From the NCBI GenBank assembly GCA_036897525.1, contig JAYMTJ010000033.1:1-64000 (forward strand): a stretch of DNA of 64,000 nt, read 5' to 3'. Under the pieces are notes generated by a model that saw only the letters and a program-made list of their open reading frames with translations, made no database searches and was not told where the DNA came from. Made by a program: the position numbers and the translations under genes. The stretch is from Pelargonium x hortorum (lineage: Eukaryota > Streptophyta > Magnoliopsida > Geraniales > Geraniaceae). Positions within the stretch are counted from its first letter, which is position 1. Each line of letters opens with the position of its first letter. Below, in pieces: positions 35,871 to 50,306 of this stretch.

Positions 35871-38800
35871 ATTCTAAATTCGAAACAAAAATATCAAAAC
35901 TTGGATTTATAGTAGAAAAAAAACTACTAGGAGCTCTTTTGATAGCAATAGCAATATTTCAGAGATTCTAACTACTATAATGGGTTTTTTTCTTTACTTG
36001 ATAAGAGCAATTGAAACTTTACTAGAAGGGGGAACGTAAAAAAGTTGATAAAACCATTTCCTAAGAGTCAAATTTTTACAAAAATGCTTGCATTCGACAA
36101 TATACCTGCAGAAAAGTACTTCATTCTTAAAAGTGTGCTCGAGAGCTTCTATAAAAAATTTTTGAGGAGTTGACTTACTAAATGTGCAGCCTTTGGAGTT
36201 TTTTAGAGAATTTAGCATTATCCTTCTAATAGGGGGCTCCGCTATATCTATATATATCCTTCCTTAAAGGACCTTCAAATATCTTTTTACCGGATGATCC
36301 GCTCAAGGATAGGCTTTTTTCCACGGAATTAATAATTGTTATACGTTTTAAGGAAAGAAGTCTCGTGAAACTTTATAAAAAAGGGGGGATTTCTCTAAGC
36401 AAGGTTAAATCGCTCTCTATTTAATATTTAATTTACAAAAAAACGATTTCTAAAAAGCACCGGAAATGTATGTAGAATAGAAAAAAACTCCGCAAAGAGG
36501 CTGTTAGGTAGTGTTTAGCGTGCGAAAATGGTCTTAGAATAAGCTTCTAATTAATTGTCTATCCGTTCACTTAAATCTGAAACCTAGTTTACATATCTAC
36601 TTTGTGAGTATACCTAAGCGTTAATTTTTGAGTACCTACCAGCGCCAAGGTGATATAATTGCCGACTCTTAAAAGCTTTGCTTAAATAAACTTGCCCGCT
36701 AAAATGTTAGTTTACATTAAATTGGGTTTTTGTATACAGGGGTTTTGCTTCTATAGATTGAAACTTATTAGTTACGGTACCCGGATACAGAGTTCCCTCG
36801 GGATATTGAAATTTTGTATACCAAACAAAAAGGGGTGCTTGGAAGCTCTTTAAGTTAGTCATATAGTCTAAATAAATATAGAGCCGTAAGTTTCTTAAGT
36901 TAAGGTAGAGCTTGCTTGATCCGGGTTGAGGTTGTATAGGTAATAAGATAATATGGAGCCAATATCACAATTCTTAGTTTAAAGAACTTTTATAATAAAA
37001 GGAGTCTGTTCTTCCTACTTATGAGATGCTGTTTATAGCAAGAAGGTGTAATTTCCTTACTATGCCCTCAATACTAGAGCTAGAGCAAGCAAGTATGTAT
37101 GTTACTCTATTCGCAAGAAAGATGTAGTACCTAACTCCCCCAGCTCATTCAAAAACAAGAGTTTGAAAACCAGAACTGCTTGCCTGGGATTATAACTAAA
37201 ACCGAGTACTTATTTGTAATAAAAAACCTTTAAGTAAAGAGTTCCCTAATATCTGATCTATCTTAAATAAGGGCTTGTATTTGATGCTTTGAAATTAGAC
37301 TTCTCGCTTAAGCAAATAACTTGTGTTCAAGAACTCTGACTCAGTTTTTTTCTGTAAATAGTAATGAAGTTAAGAAATTTCGTTGCTAAACTTATACATT
37401 TAAGAAAACTTGATTTGTAAGATAATTTTATTCTACAGGATTTCACAACACTTAGCTATAGAAGCTGGATTGGATACTTTAATTCTCAATAGAAAAGCGG
37501 TCTATAAGTACCTCCTATTTTCTTTAGAAAGCGGCTCCGCACTAAACTCCTTACTTGATTAGACTCGAACTTATTTGGACTTCAGGTATAGAAGGCGTCT
37601 TGTACTACGGGTTAATAAGCTATTTTCTAATTTCTCGGATTTCTCACTTCTTTCAAGCTTGCCAAAGGCCCTTTTATAGTAGAAATTGCAGGATTTGCTG
37701 CTTTTCCAAAAATAACGAAGAGGAAAAGAAAATATAGCTCATAAACTAGATCCGAAATTGAATGTGTAGGGGTTTTCGAAAGTAGAGAGTTTTAAAGGAA
37801 TTCGTTATGGTATCGCCGCTTCAAAAGGAGTTTAGATACACTATTGTTATGCTAGCTCCTGCCCTCTTCTATGCCTTAACTTGTTTGTTTTGCTATACGC
37901 TATAGTAGTACTTTATAGAATTAATTGAGATTGGACTAAAAGCTAGTAGAGTTTTGGTGGTAAAAAGATATCGGCGTATAGAGTAGGCTTTATGCTTTTC
38001 CAGATTTACTTAGGGTAGGGTCTAATTAGTGGGACAGTTTAGGCCTTTTTTAATCTCTAAAAACTTTCTCAGTGTTACCCTAGCAGTACTGTTTAGTTTA
38101 TATGGGTACCTTTGGGGATAAGTTACTGGTAAGCAAGCATGAGATATTTTTTATAGAACAATTTTGTAAAAAAAAAACCCTTCCCAATTTAAGAAATTTT
38201 TTCTGTTTTCTCAAGTCCATATCATATGATTTGAGGTCATCCATACACAAACAACGCTACGGGTTCTTATAATTAATTCGAAGCTTTTCTTTTAAAGCAA
38301 AGGTTCAGGTCCTAAAGCCCGGAGCAAAACGTCAATTCCGACCTATTGAAAGAATTTTTTAGTCTTCAAAGGATCCCCTATCTGAAATCGCAACATTACC
38401 CAATTGATTAGGATACCCCGCTTTCTTTCGTCTGGTTTACCCAAAATGGAGCTTTATTTCGGTGAGATCTTAAAGTAAAATGATTAAGGTAGAGCGTTTT
38501 TTTTAACGCAATTGACTAAACAGGAGTAGTAGGATATCAAAAGTTAAAGTAATAAAGGAAAGATTCTAACGTATATTTTAGAATTTAAGGCAGGTAATAG
38601 TACTAATAAGTAAAAGAAGTTCTATTCTACAATTGAGTGTCTGGATTTTCATCTAAAAAAAGGTTTCTTTTTTTGCCCTACTTTCTTTTGCAGTTCCTGA
38701 TCCTTATCATCTGGAATTTCTAATTTAGGTTGCTTTTGATACTCTTACTCTTATTTATACGAGGGGGATTCCTTAGACCATTTCACAACTCAGTAAACTA

Positions 38801-39896
38801 GTCCTAAAGTCGACTTCCTATTCTATTCTTTAGGATTATTAGTTCCCGTGCGCCAAAGTACAAAGTAAAAGCTAAAAACCCTCTATTACTTGTTTAAAAC
38901 CCTTTTTTTTTACAAATAAATAGGGATTTGCCAACAGCGTAAAAATCAATCTTAAATTAGCGGAACTGCCTAAAATACCTTATTCGTGTATCGCATTATT
39001 CTCGGGTATACCCTATTGTAGAAAGTACCAAAAAGGAGTCCCGTCTCTAAACTCTCATTTAAAGCGAGGATTTAGAAATGTTGCTAAATTAAATACAAGG
39101 TCAATCTATTTATTTAATCGGGCCCCTCCAGCCAGAGATTGGTTTGGAATTGGGTATATAATTGTACACTCTAGCATTATACGCAGTAAATCAAAATTTA
39201 GAACAAATGGGGCCATAAAGTACATGCAATAGAATTTCATCCGGGTGTTAGTAGATCCTTGTAAGGAAGCCTATTAAAGCAATTCCAGGAAAAGTGAAGG
39301 AAACCTGTTATTTTTGGCACAACCTGAAGTCGGAATTTTAAGGCACTGGATAATAGGAAAGGGCGCCCTTAGATTAGTAAGATTCTAAAAAAATTGTTAA
39401 AGAATTGAAACATTACATTATAAAGGGAAAGCCTTGAGGTATTCTATGATATCCAGGTAATAAAAAGCTAAAGTTACTCGAAGTTAGATTCAATAGATTC
39501 ATACTTTAGTGGTGGATTAAACGAGTTCATAGGAAGTTTTTTTTATAGTAGTAAAAGCTTGACAACGATAAGTGATTAATCCTTTTTTTGGGGGTATACT
39601 GGCTAACCTGGAGAAAGTAGGGATCCAAGTTCTTAACATAGAAAATTAAGACAAGGATTTTCTTTATCAGTACTGTAAGGCTTTAAGTACACAAGCCTAT
39701 ACCCGACAAAGAAAGGCCCTATATAGCATCTAGCTAAAAAACTCTATTACATAGGTATTACTGGACAATCCCTTTTGCCATAGTACTCTTGTAATGCCTT
39801 TCGGCAAGAAGGTCTTCTTTTTATCCCATAAAAAGATCTCAGTCAGGAGTCACTAGTAGCTTCTAGCTTCAAAAAAGGGGCAGGCTTTTTGAGACA

Positions 39897-39914
39897 TGAA
39901 GTTATTGAAGTTAT
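39897..39914. repeat. 9-bp tandem duplication (TGAAGTTAT x2)
   Basis: Two perfect adjacent copies. Confidence 0.8.
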
Positions 39915-40120
39915 TTCAGAGGTATGGCTCACAAGGCTTAGGTGTATTAGGATAAGCTAGCCTTTTCTCGACTTTTTATACTCTCTTATTCTTGCTCGCT
40001 TCAATTAAAATGAATAAAGCAAACACTAAAAAAAAGAACTTCTATTTACAAATAAAGTAGCCCCTATTCACAAACCCCTGTTGAATTTGTCAAATGTAAG
40101 ATAGAACTTTTTTCTAAGTC

Positions 40121-40144
40121 TTCGTAACCTAATTCGTAACCTAA
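40121..40144. repeat. 12-bp tandem duplication (TTCGTAACCTAA x2)
   Basis: Two perfect adjacent copies. Confidence 0.9.
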
Positions 40145-41740
40145 AAAGTATATAGAGATGTACAGGATTCTAAGTCCTTGATTAGCAATAAGGAAGTAGG
40201 ATTTGCTTAATTTTAGCTTTTCCGATATATAATGGAATTTTTTGAAGATATTACTATTACTACTTTTATTTTAGCCCCTTTTCATTTTTACTTAAAGATT
40301 GACTTCTAGAAAGTTATATAGCATGCCTAAGATCAGAGACTGTTATATATAGAGTCGTTGAGTGAGAGAATAACAGCACCTTTCTACAGGGAAGAGTATT
40401 TGAACTCGTAGGATATACTGCAATTCAATCTTGCTTAAATACTCTAAGAATATTTACTAAACTAGGACTTCTTTGTTAGCCGTAGGTTTAGAAACTTAAG
40501 AATTGAATATCTAGTAGATTTCCTGCTCTATTCATTTTTTTGCTTGTTTACCTTGATTTAGAGGTATTTGGCTTATAAAAAAGTAAAAGGGGCTCTTGTT
40601 GAAGCGGAGTTTTTTAGTGTATCAAATAATCAAATATAAGGAGTAAGATTGTACTCGCAGGTTGAATACTAGGGGTTCTCATATACTTAAGGAGACTTTC
40701 TAAAGAAAGAAAGAAAAAGGATTTCCCTTAACTAAATACAGGAAAAGCATACTCTTACAAACCACTTTGACTTGGAATTAAGAAGAATTCCTCTTAAAGT
40801 TTTTAGGAAAAACCTTAATTTAATCCCGAGCTCGCTCTAAAAGGAGGTAGAAGTTTTCGCGCTTTAATGAGTGCCCGGTAGCATCTTAAATTATTAAGTA
40901 CACAGATTTTTTTTTTTAGAACGGAACTGCAATTTTATGCTTTTTCTTCCAATGTGTATAAGATTCATTCTATTTTTTTTAGAAATAGAAATATGGATTC
41001 ACCCAAAAAGATCCTGTTTCTCCTACAGAAATGGGGAAATCCTAGGCAGAGAAATTTCCCTCTAAACAAGGTTCCTTTTCACAAGATGCTTCACTATCAT
41101 AAAATAAGAAATTGACGAGAGTTTATTGGCTAACGCTTTCTAGTTGGTTTTTTTATTCAGGAACTAAAAGACTCGCTTCAAAATTAAAGAATCAACTGAA
41201 AATCAGACGGTTTACGCGTTTCTTGTATTTTCACTTAAAGTACTCCACGAAGGAAGAGTGGGTGGCATTTCCCTTTGAGATGAAGAAGGATACCCTATTT
41301 ACTTTACTTGGTTGATAGACATGAGCGAGTTAAGTTTCTCATTAATTAAATTAGTGCTTTGGTGCTTGGTTATAATATAGCCCGTGTGCATCTACTTACA
41401 GTTCTTTTATCGCCATTACGAAGTTCGGTCGTATTACATATAAGGGACCTTGTTTAAAACAAAGAGCTGCGCCGGTACAAGGAGCGCTTCCTAATTTTAA
41501 TACGGTTTTCCCTAGTCAAACTTGTTTGAAGAATATGACTCTTGGATAGTCTTTAGGGTAAGCAGCAGGGAGTACTGCAGTTCTTAGGGACTGTTTAATG
41601 GAGAGAATAAGCAAAGAAATTCTTTATTCTAACTGCAATTACAGTACGGCAATTCGAAACTCACATAGTAAGATACACCTTGGATACCTAGTTTTTACAC
41701 AACCCTTTCGATTACACACCAAATAGGGTCCTTTTGAAAG

Positions 41741-41754
41741 AATAATAATAATAA
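41741..41754. repeat. (AAT)4 microsatellite
   Basis: Four units plus AA. Confidence 0.8.
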
Positions 41755-41801
41755 AGGCTACCATATTAGGGGTTGCTTTTCACCTTTCTTTTCCGGGAAT
41801 T

Positions 41802-41816
41802 CTACTACTACTACTA
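41802..41816. repeat. (CTA)5 microsatellite
   Basis: Five perfect units. Confidence 0.85.
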
Positions 41817-44800
41817 AAACCCTAAAAACTCTATAAGGTTCGGAAAATTAGAGTAGAGAGGGGGACTTTTATTAATGTGCTAGAATCCTTTAAGGGGATA
41901 CCTTTTGAATCTTTTTGTTCTAATTATGTCCTACATTCATAAGTTCATGTATTAATTAAGGATTTACTTGAAATCTTGAAGCTAAACCGGGTACGGAAAT
42001 AAGATATTCTCCCGTTTTACCGCACTAACACTAAATAAGAGTTTTTTTGCAAGCTTCTGCTTTGCTCTGCATTTTCTAATAGATTACTAGAATTTTTTAC
42101 ACTTCTGCCAAGTAAACAGGACTTGCCAGTAAGCTTTTTACTTCTCAAAAACGTATAACCCACGGAATTTCACTTTTAGTTTCTGTGTGACTCTATTTTA
42201 GAAACTAGAAATGAGAGTGCGCAAAAATGATAGGGTATAAAGCTATAGCACTTTAAAGACTTTATCCTCAATACAACTTGAATTTGCAGTAAGCGTTTTA
42301 GAATCCATAGCTCAGTAAAATAGAGTAAGGATCCAAAAAATGAAGTACTGCATGCGTTTCGAACCCCCGCTTATCTGTCAATGTGACTCTACTTTCCAGT
42401 CCTAATTCATTGCCCTAAAGTTTTCAAACCCACACGAGAAAATAGTTTTCTACTTAAGTGATTAGGTTCTCCACCAAGACATTTCAAAAAAGCATATAAC
42501 TTAAGTGTGGAACTAGAACTTTACTATTTAATGAGCTTAAATTGGGTATACTCCTCGACCCAAGAAAGTCTTATAGGAAAGCCTCACTAACTTTGTAAAA
42601 AAGAAATAAAAGGGGCTCTTACAATATAAAGAAGCAAGGCGTCAAGTCTGTTAGAATTCTTTCCTTTTAGAAGAGACTAGTAATCTTCGAAGTTATAATG
42701 AGCTTGCAATAAAAACAATAAGCAAAAAGTAGGGACGGAGAGGCGACAATTCCTATGGAGTAAACTGCAGGTTTCTCGAATAACTAAACTCTATCCTCTG
42801 GAAACCAAATGAAAGGTGAAAGCACCCTGGCGCCTGTATTCTTGTAATCTTTTTTGAGATCCCCTTTTCTATTAAGCAAAAGCTGTCCATACATAGTACC
42901 CATTCAATTTGACTCTATAAAGACTCCAGATTCTTACCTATACTCATACTCCCACTTATAAAGACTCCTAACAAAAGAGGGGTACAGCTAAGACAGGGTA
43001 CAGGTATCAATACAAGCAGCACAGGTAAAGGGCCTCCGACCAATAAGAAAGGGATACAGAAAACGAAGGGGGTAAGGCTATCAAGAAATGTAAAAGAGAC
43101 ATAAGCCTATTTTACAATTGAGTATCTAGAATCCCTTATCTTAGATAGAAATAAGAAGGAATTCTGAATTCTAAAACTATGTTAATGTTAATAAGGAGCT
43201 CTAAAGACGGAGAGGTCGGAAAAAATATGGGAGATTCTATATTTTCTGGGTTAAATGGGGAAACGGAGTACCTAAACTGTAATAAAAGGATATTCCGGAT
43301 AGATAGTTCGTTTGCTTTAGGCGCTTTAGTCTGTACTCGTGAGGATTATCCTTAGCATTTGAATGAAAGTATTGACTTAGTACTCTTCCTGATTTCAAGG
43401 TTTTAGTGAGTTAAAGGAGTTCGTTGCCCATTCCCGGTAAGTCAAATGTATCAACACCTTGTACCTAAACTGCAGATAAAAGGCATTTTAGACCAGAACT
43501 ACAGGCTTTTTGGTTTAGTTATCAATCTTTCTTGTCCTGGTTTTTTAGGGCTAAGGAATTTAAGTAATTCTAAAACATAGTAAAAGTCTAAGCTTTCAAG
43601 GGGGTAATTAAATGTAGAAAATCAAACGTAAAAGGCTTGGATTTTACCACAGGATAGACTCATTCGTGTTTTAGCGTACGTAAGATGGGCATCCGTTTTG
43701 GTCTCATAATTGTTGATATTTGTTGTGTCCTACTAATTAATACTAATAAAGTCTAAATGTTTGAGTTAAAGGAAGTCTCTAGTCTAGAAATAGTAAAAGG
43801 GGAATTCCAATTAGTAAAAGCGATAAGAATTCTCGGTGGGTTTTGCATGCAAGCAGGGTTTCTTTCCTTTTTTGATTAACTAGACAGGGATTTTCGAAGT
43901 TAATTTATAAGACACTGCAGACTCGATTCGAACCTGCGTACAGACATTTACTCATGATGTAACTTTTTTTTAATACTAAGTTCAAAAGGGGTATTTACCA
44001 AGTAAAGTACCCGATTTTTCTTTCACTTATTAAATAGAATTGAGTAACAGATAAATATTACCTTTATATAAGCGATTTTATTTGTTTTCATAAAAAATGA
44101 GTCATAATTGAAAAAAGTGTATCAATTTTAAGGGGTTTCTTTCTCCTTATAGACCAATTCCTATGGGAGCAGTTAGATGAAACGAAAGCGATTCCTAGGT
44201 TGTTTCAAAAGGTTTCTATTATATACGTACTTGCATATAGTTAGGGTTACTAAAATAACTAACATTTTAATTTAAAAAGACCCCAAATTCCGCGTTTCCT
44301 CTTTTCAGAATAGATCTACTTTCAACAGTCTAGTGATTCGCAACCCTTTACTGAAAAAAATGTTAACTCCAGTAACTCACTCTTAGATAGAAGAATTGAG
44401 CCCCTTTCGTGTGCTATATCGAGTTTACAGGGCTTTTACTTAGACCTGTTAAAAATTTCTTTGTTGTTTAAAGTGTTTACCTAATAGCAAGCTATTTATA
44501 ACAAACAGAGTGGGAAAGTCCTAACTAAAAGAAAGAGCTTCTCTATTTATTCTATAGTGTGATTGTACTTGTTTTAACGAATCGGTATGCACAAATCTAT
44601 CTATAGGTTCAAGCCGAACAGGGGTTTACCGAATTTGCTTAGTTTAGTAAAGACCCTCTTTTCTTACTTAAAAGCTATAACTACCCAAACCTTTCGAAAA
44701 GCTTTATAAACACAAAACAGAGATTACATTTTTTGATATTCCAGATATAGATGAGAGCTGTCAGAATAAGTAAGCAATACAGACCAAACTTCTTAGAACC

Positions 44801-46868
44801 TTCCTTTATTTACTAGAAATTAGCTTTGGGTTCGCTAACGAGAAATAGAAACACCAAAAGGCTTAGCCAAGATTTTTGACTAAAACGGAACTTTACAAAT
44901 CTCCTTTTGAACCCTTGGATTGCCCCTAGCTAGATCTGGAGCTGAGTCCCCTTGTTGCTACAATGTTATTCAGCATCCTACTCTGAACTCTATACTTGTG
45001 TACTTAAGAATACCCGGTTTAGAACCCCTACCAGCTCAAAGCTAAACCGCTGCTGTTATTATAATAGGGGAGTTGCACTAGTATTTTACCGGGCCTCGCC
45101 CTGCTTACACAGAAAAGCAAGATTGATTCCCGTTTAGTTTTTAATAGTTTATAAAGCAGCACTTATTCCCTCTGAGCCCTACTCTTGATACCTACACCCC
45201 AAACTCTTAGCTATGCCAGTTCCTTTATAAATGTTATACTTGTCTTCTTAATTATTAATCCCTGCTGTTAACTCTTTATTAGCTAAGTCGCCTGCTCTAC
45301 CTTAAACTTTAATTAAAAAACCCTATTTGAGACCCTGGAAGAGGAGAATAAGCAGCCTCTTGCTTACTACCTTTTGAAACTAGCTAACTTGTCTGTTAAA
45401 ACCAAGAATGTTTATCGCTTTTAAAGTAACAAGGTTTTAGTCCTCGCTTATTACACAATTACACATAGAATTCCCCTTAATAAATAAAGTCCAAACTTGT
45501 AATATCAAACCTTTCTAGACTATACAACTAAAAAATCTGAGCCTTACCTTATTTCTCTCTACTACTAAACTTTCTATATATCTACTATAAGTAAATAAAA
45601 ACCAAAACGAGAGCCCTCAAAATGACTTCTATTAAAGTTTATAGTCCCCAAATTCTGGCAGGTCTAGAGTTCGCAGGGCCTTTTCTATTTAATATTTTTG
45701 TTCTTTTAAATCTCTAAAAATCCTTTTATTTAGTTCCTAACTAGATTGGTATTCAGGGAAAGCAGAACTTCTCTTCCAGTTATTTTCCTTCGTTTGAGAC
45801 ACAAAAGCTGAAGCTTCTTTCACAATCCATCTATACTAACCGGCTTTAGCCTTAGTTTACAATTTACAGTAGAGGTGCAAAGAAGTATGATATATAGGCT
45901 CTTCTTCCTACGACAAGCTAAGAGTTTGGCTAAGCTATTAACAGACTCGAAGAGTCTACTTGATGGGATTAGAACCCGAAGTTTTATTCCACTCGAAGCG
46001 CTGCTTTTCCAACCAAAGTTTCTTCAGTTTAATGGGATATCTTCTCTATTTCAGCTATACTATAAAAAAAGGACTAGATTAAGTATATATGTGTGATTCT
46101 AATAGGTTCCTTGAACAGCATTTCTTGCACTATATTTGAGAACCGGTACTTCTAAGATTTCCCTAAGGATTTGTAGGAGGCTTGCACACTCGCTTTAACA
46201 ACGAAGAAAAGGTACTTCTTTTGATCCTTAACTAACGTGGGGCTTTCAAATTAATAGAGTCAAAAATAAAGAGCCTGGGTCAAAAGTTCTTATACGAAAA
46301 GTACTACGTCCAGAACAAGGAAATTCATTGTTTTTGTATCCATCTTCTTTATATTTGTCATTATCAGGGTTAACTCTTTCCAGAAGACCCCTTGTCCAGT
46401 AAGCACTGATTGTACATTTGGCTTGAGTTCATAGCCTTAAAATAAAAATATAGGAGTTAAGTAGAGAGGTGGATCTCGTTTTCTATCTCAAGATTCCGAT
46501 TCAGTATTGAAATTTGAGTGTTCTGCTTATACTGTGGTTGAATAGAAAAGAAAGTCTTGTCAGCAGACCTAGCTTTTGTTGATAGACAATGTACCTCTTC
46601 TCCTCGGTAAAGGAAAATGACAAAGGGAATCTAGCCTCATTCATGCCTTATTTTTGTTTGTACCTAAAGATTCTACAGAATTCGTGTAACATTCGCCGAA
46701 AAGAAAGGACTCTCATGGAGTTAATTTAACCTTTAGTTTAACTAACTACTAGTATATGAGAGATAGTAAGCTTGCAGGATTGTAATTGTAGAACACTCTT
46801 ACTTTCAAAGATTACTCCATTCTACGAGAGCACCATCAATACTGATATTCCAGAGGAACCCAATATTA

Positions 46869-46889
46869 TATAAGAAATAATTTCTTATA
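46869..46889. repeat. 21-bp palindrome, 10-bp arms
   Basis: TATAAGAAAT and its complement surround a single central A. It is AT-rich and can extrude as a hairpin on either strand. No gene lies near it. Confidence 0.8.
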
Positions 46890-47869
46890 AGCTTATAGAA
46901 TTTTACCCATTTTATGTTTTATTACTTGAAGTAGTTGTCATACCAATGCGACATATGTGGGCAGTCCCTTAAGTATTTAAGCAATATGAGAGGGGCTCCT
47001 ATCCCATTATAGAAAGCCTTCTTATGCTTATGTATGATATAATAGAAATGCTGGGGAATGCTCCCATTCCTAATTATGCAGCTATTTTTTTACTTACTTT
47101 TGTTTAAACAATAAATATACTTAAATTAAAAATAACATTTTCTATTCTCTATCCAAGTTTGTAGTTATTTGCGAATTACACTACTCTCTTTATTTGGGGT
47201 TCCCGGCCAGACCCTAATTAGTATGTACGTACCTAAAAAAAAAGAGATAAGGACCTATACCCGTGGTTCTACTGAGGATAACTAACAAAAAAAAAGAGGG
47301 AGCCCTTTATTAAATTGGGCCTAAAAAGCTAACAGAGTTTAAAGGGTAACCTCTTATATATATTAAAGGATCAAATCAAAAAGAATTCCTGTGGACTGAC
47401 AAGGGTGCCCCTAACCCGGAATGGATGCTGCTTGATCAGGCCCTTATTAACGCAAATTCACAATATGTTAGAAAAAAAATCCTCTGAATCTGCCTCTTGC
47501 GGAGACCCCTGTAGAGGGTCTAAGTTAGGAATGGGTGAGTGTAGAAGGATACCTTTAATTACCGTTAAGAGCAAAAAAGTTTAGTGCTCGGGTATTTAAG
47601 GACAGCTTTTTGAGTTAAAAGGAGAGATTAGAATCATTTCTATAATAGTTCTTTTCAATCTGACCGGGCATTTGACAAGTTTCTGTAGGCTTTTTTGTGA
47701 GTGAAATATGGCTTTTGTTAGGTGCCTTTTTTCACGTTAAAACAGGTGTCTATCTCCGGGAATTTCGTGAGTTCAAATACTGTTATCTTAGCTCTTCCTT
47801 GCTATTTTGCAGTTCATACTCTAACTTCATCCTTCTCTTATAGTATTTAGACCTATATTCTAGCTTTCC

Positions 47870-49220
47870 TAAAGTGTTCGGTTTATGCTTGTTATCTTGG
47901 TTTATAATGTGAGTACTATTCCGGAAACGGAGGAAAAGGATTGGCTACCTTTCCCTGTAGATGGATAGTAAGTTACTTGATTCCTAAATCTTGCATTTGA
48001 TGAGTTTTCTTTTATACGGAAGTGGTAAATCCTAAAGTCGAAAATATGCGCGCTAACTAAAAGGACTCCTGGGATCCTTGTGAATGATTGTGAGTGTGAA
48101 GCTAACGACTGCAAAGGTCCTAAAAAAAGGAAGAAAAGGGCCCAATTCTGTAAATCTATAAACCGAATACATTAGAAAGGTGGCCGCGGAATAGAGACTA
48201 AAACCCGCAGCTCAAAAGGTCCTGATCTCAGTTTTCTTGGTCAAAGTTCTGTCATTCAGTTTCTTTCTTCTGCCTAGTATAGGCACTTTGTTGACGCGGT
48301 TTAATTACTTCTATTCGTAAGCAGTAAAGTTTAGTGCTCCTATCTATTTGTCAGTGTCTCCCGCTCTTTCCTCTACACTTTATCTTACTGTTGTTTCAAA
48401 TGCTTTCGATATGGGTTAAATGAAGTCCCTTCATCTGCACAGATAGAGTCGATTTTTGGTTGACCACCGGGGCAGATAAGGTTTTTTAATAGGTTATTTC
48501 TCGCGCTCTCTCTTTCTTTAAGTGTACAAGGTTCAAGTACTCCGAGGCTCCTCCGAAAAAGTACTCATTTTAGGGTTTTGTATTTAGTAAGTTCTAGTAC
48601 AATCTTGCCTTACTTTAAAGTGATGTTGTAGATTCCTTACAAAGAATATTCCTTGGTTTCTCTAGGTTTCCGATTCGAGTAGATAGTAAGAAAATGAATG
48701 TAGTTATAGGATATAGAAACTTCCGTGGGTTCTAAACAAGTTAAGGACTAGAGTGGATTTAAAAGGCAGGGGGCTCCAGTCTCTTATAAGTATAATAAGT
48801 TAAGCTACAGCAAAACTATCCTATCCTAGTTACAAGAAGTACAGGCAACAAAAAGTCCCTTACCCTTCTTAAGAAGAGAGTAAGCTGCAGAATCCAAGTA
48901 CAAGTGTAGTTGCAATGGGATAGCTTTGAATAAGACAGTGAATATGAAGGTTATAGTTCTGGAGAAAGGCCTAAGTGCTCTGGCTGAAGAATGAGGGTAT
49001 GAAGATTAAGACTAAATAAGTAAGCAAGGATGTCTTTTCCCTATAAAATTCTAAAAGGGTATTTCCTTGCCCTTAGTTTGTGTTAGTTTAAGCTGAGGAG
49101 TTCTAGGGTAGTAGGGGAGCTTTCTATTAGAAGAGGACGAGTACAACCGGGAAAGATATCTCTCTAAAGTTTTGAAGGTCACCAAGAAGAATTCGAACCC
49201 CCCCCGTGTTAATGTACTTT
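47870..49220. other. higher-GC spacer block, no recognised gene
   Basis: This block has fewer poly-A/T runs and a composition nearer to ordinary angiosperm mitochondrial DNA, most clearly at 48150-48560. A minus-strand frame of 70 codons (47902-48114) includes YYPSTGKGSQSF but matches no gene I know. At its right end (49180-49228 minus) there is a T-loop-like GGGGTTCGAATTC without a cloverleaf. Perhaps a segment acquired or duplicated separately from its AT-rich flanks. Confidence 0.35.
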
Positions 49221-50290
49221 GGTTAAAGAGGTGAGTAAAAAAAAAACTAGAATAATGTAATGAGCTTCTCCTATTTACTACCCCAATAACATACTAAAAC
49301 AAGCAGAACACGAGTAAAACACCACCCCTTCCATTAATAAGACCTCAGAAAATGAGAATGACTGCTCTAAGGAACCCCTAAAACCTAGAAATTCCTAGCT
49401 TTGGATTATCTTCCTAACTTGTAATTACCCCATTTACTTGATCCAAAAGGACTCTAGGAACCCCTATAGTTAGGGTTGCTTATAAATCTCAAACCCGGAA
49501 ATATCTAAGAATTAACTAACTCCCAAATAAATAATAGCTACTGGTTTCGTTATTATGATTCCCGACTTATTACACAGAATCTGGAAAAGAGGAATTGCGT
49601 TAATTTCAAAACCCGGCAAAGAATTAGGTATACTTTTTGAGTCACTTTCACCGAATTTTCAGAGATTCAAAGGCATAGGGAAACACTCGATAAAAGATAC
49701 ACCGCATAAAAACTGCCTGCGCCGGTTGCCACAAAAGCAGGAGAAAAGCCCTAACTTGACTAATTTTCATTTGCACTCCTATATGAAATACAATTCATTT
49801 CTTTCTTTAACCCGATTGACAAAGTTCTTATAAACTGACACCTTTATCTTGAAAAGCGCCATACCCGTCATTTCCTTCAAGAACCTGGGAATTTTAAGAA
49901 GTACCTAACCTCTTGTCCTGTTATTGCAATTCAACTATACACTAGGCCCCCTCGCTAAAATGAGAGGGCGCGGCAATGTGTTTACCAGTAAAGTAGAACT
50001 CAGTACGTAAAATTAACAGGGCATTTAATTTAATCCCTGGAGATCGGGCCAAACAGCTTGGGAATACGGGGGCGTCTGAATTAGTATAGAGCAGTTTTAG
50101 TAGATACGTATTCTACCTAGACCTAGAATAAAGATTCGATCCCCGGCTCAAGATTTCCTTGTCTTTTGTAGCTTTATAATCAAAAGGAAGCGGATCTTCG
50201 CTTTTTCGTTACAGGGTTTTGGAGGATTGACAAGTCACAAATAAGATAAGATATTTAGACCTAACTAGGATCTGCCGTTTTCTTTTCTTT

Positions 50291-50306
50291 ATACCTAGAT
50301 ACCTAG
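50291..50306. repeat. 8-bp tandem duplication (ATACCTAG x2)
   Basis: Two perfect adjacent copies. Confidence 0.8.

Larger units (their letters stand above)
28260..47860. other. AT-rich non-coding spacer
   Basis: Nearly 20 kb without a recognisable gene. Longest frames: 85 codons (35457-35714 plus), 74 codons (35994-36218 minus), 73 codons (45875-46096 plus). None has known motifs. It holds several short tandem duplications, homopolymer junctions (C10T8 at 31999-32016, T13 at 33940-33952), palindromes at 33524-33538, 35859-35870 and 46869-46889, and isolated T-loop-like words (22.8, 43.9 and 46.0 kb areas) that do not extend into tRNAs. Confidence 0.5.

Noticed and set aside
14530-49228. Isolated TTCGAA-type T-loop words (about 14545, 15780, 22802, 25530, 43925, 45965, 49190) as tRNA genes
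   Set aside because: No paired stems or acceptor ends were found around them. A 6-base word of this composition is expected about twenty times by chance.
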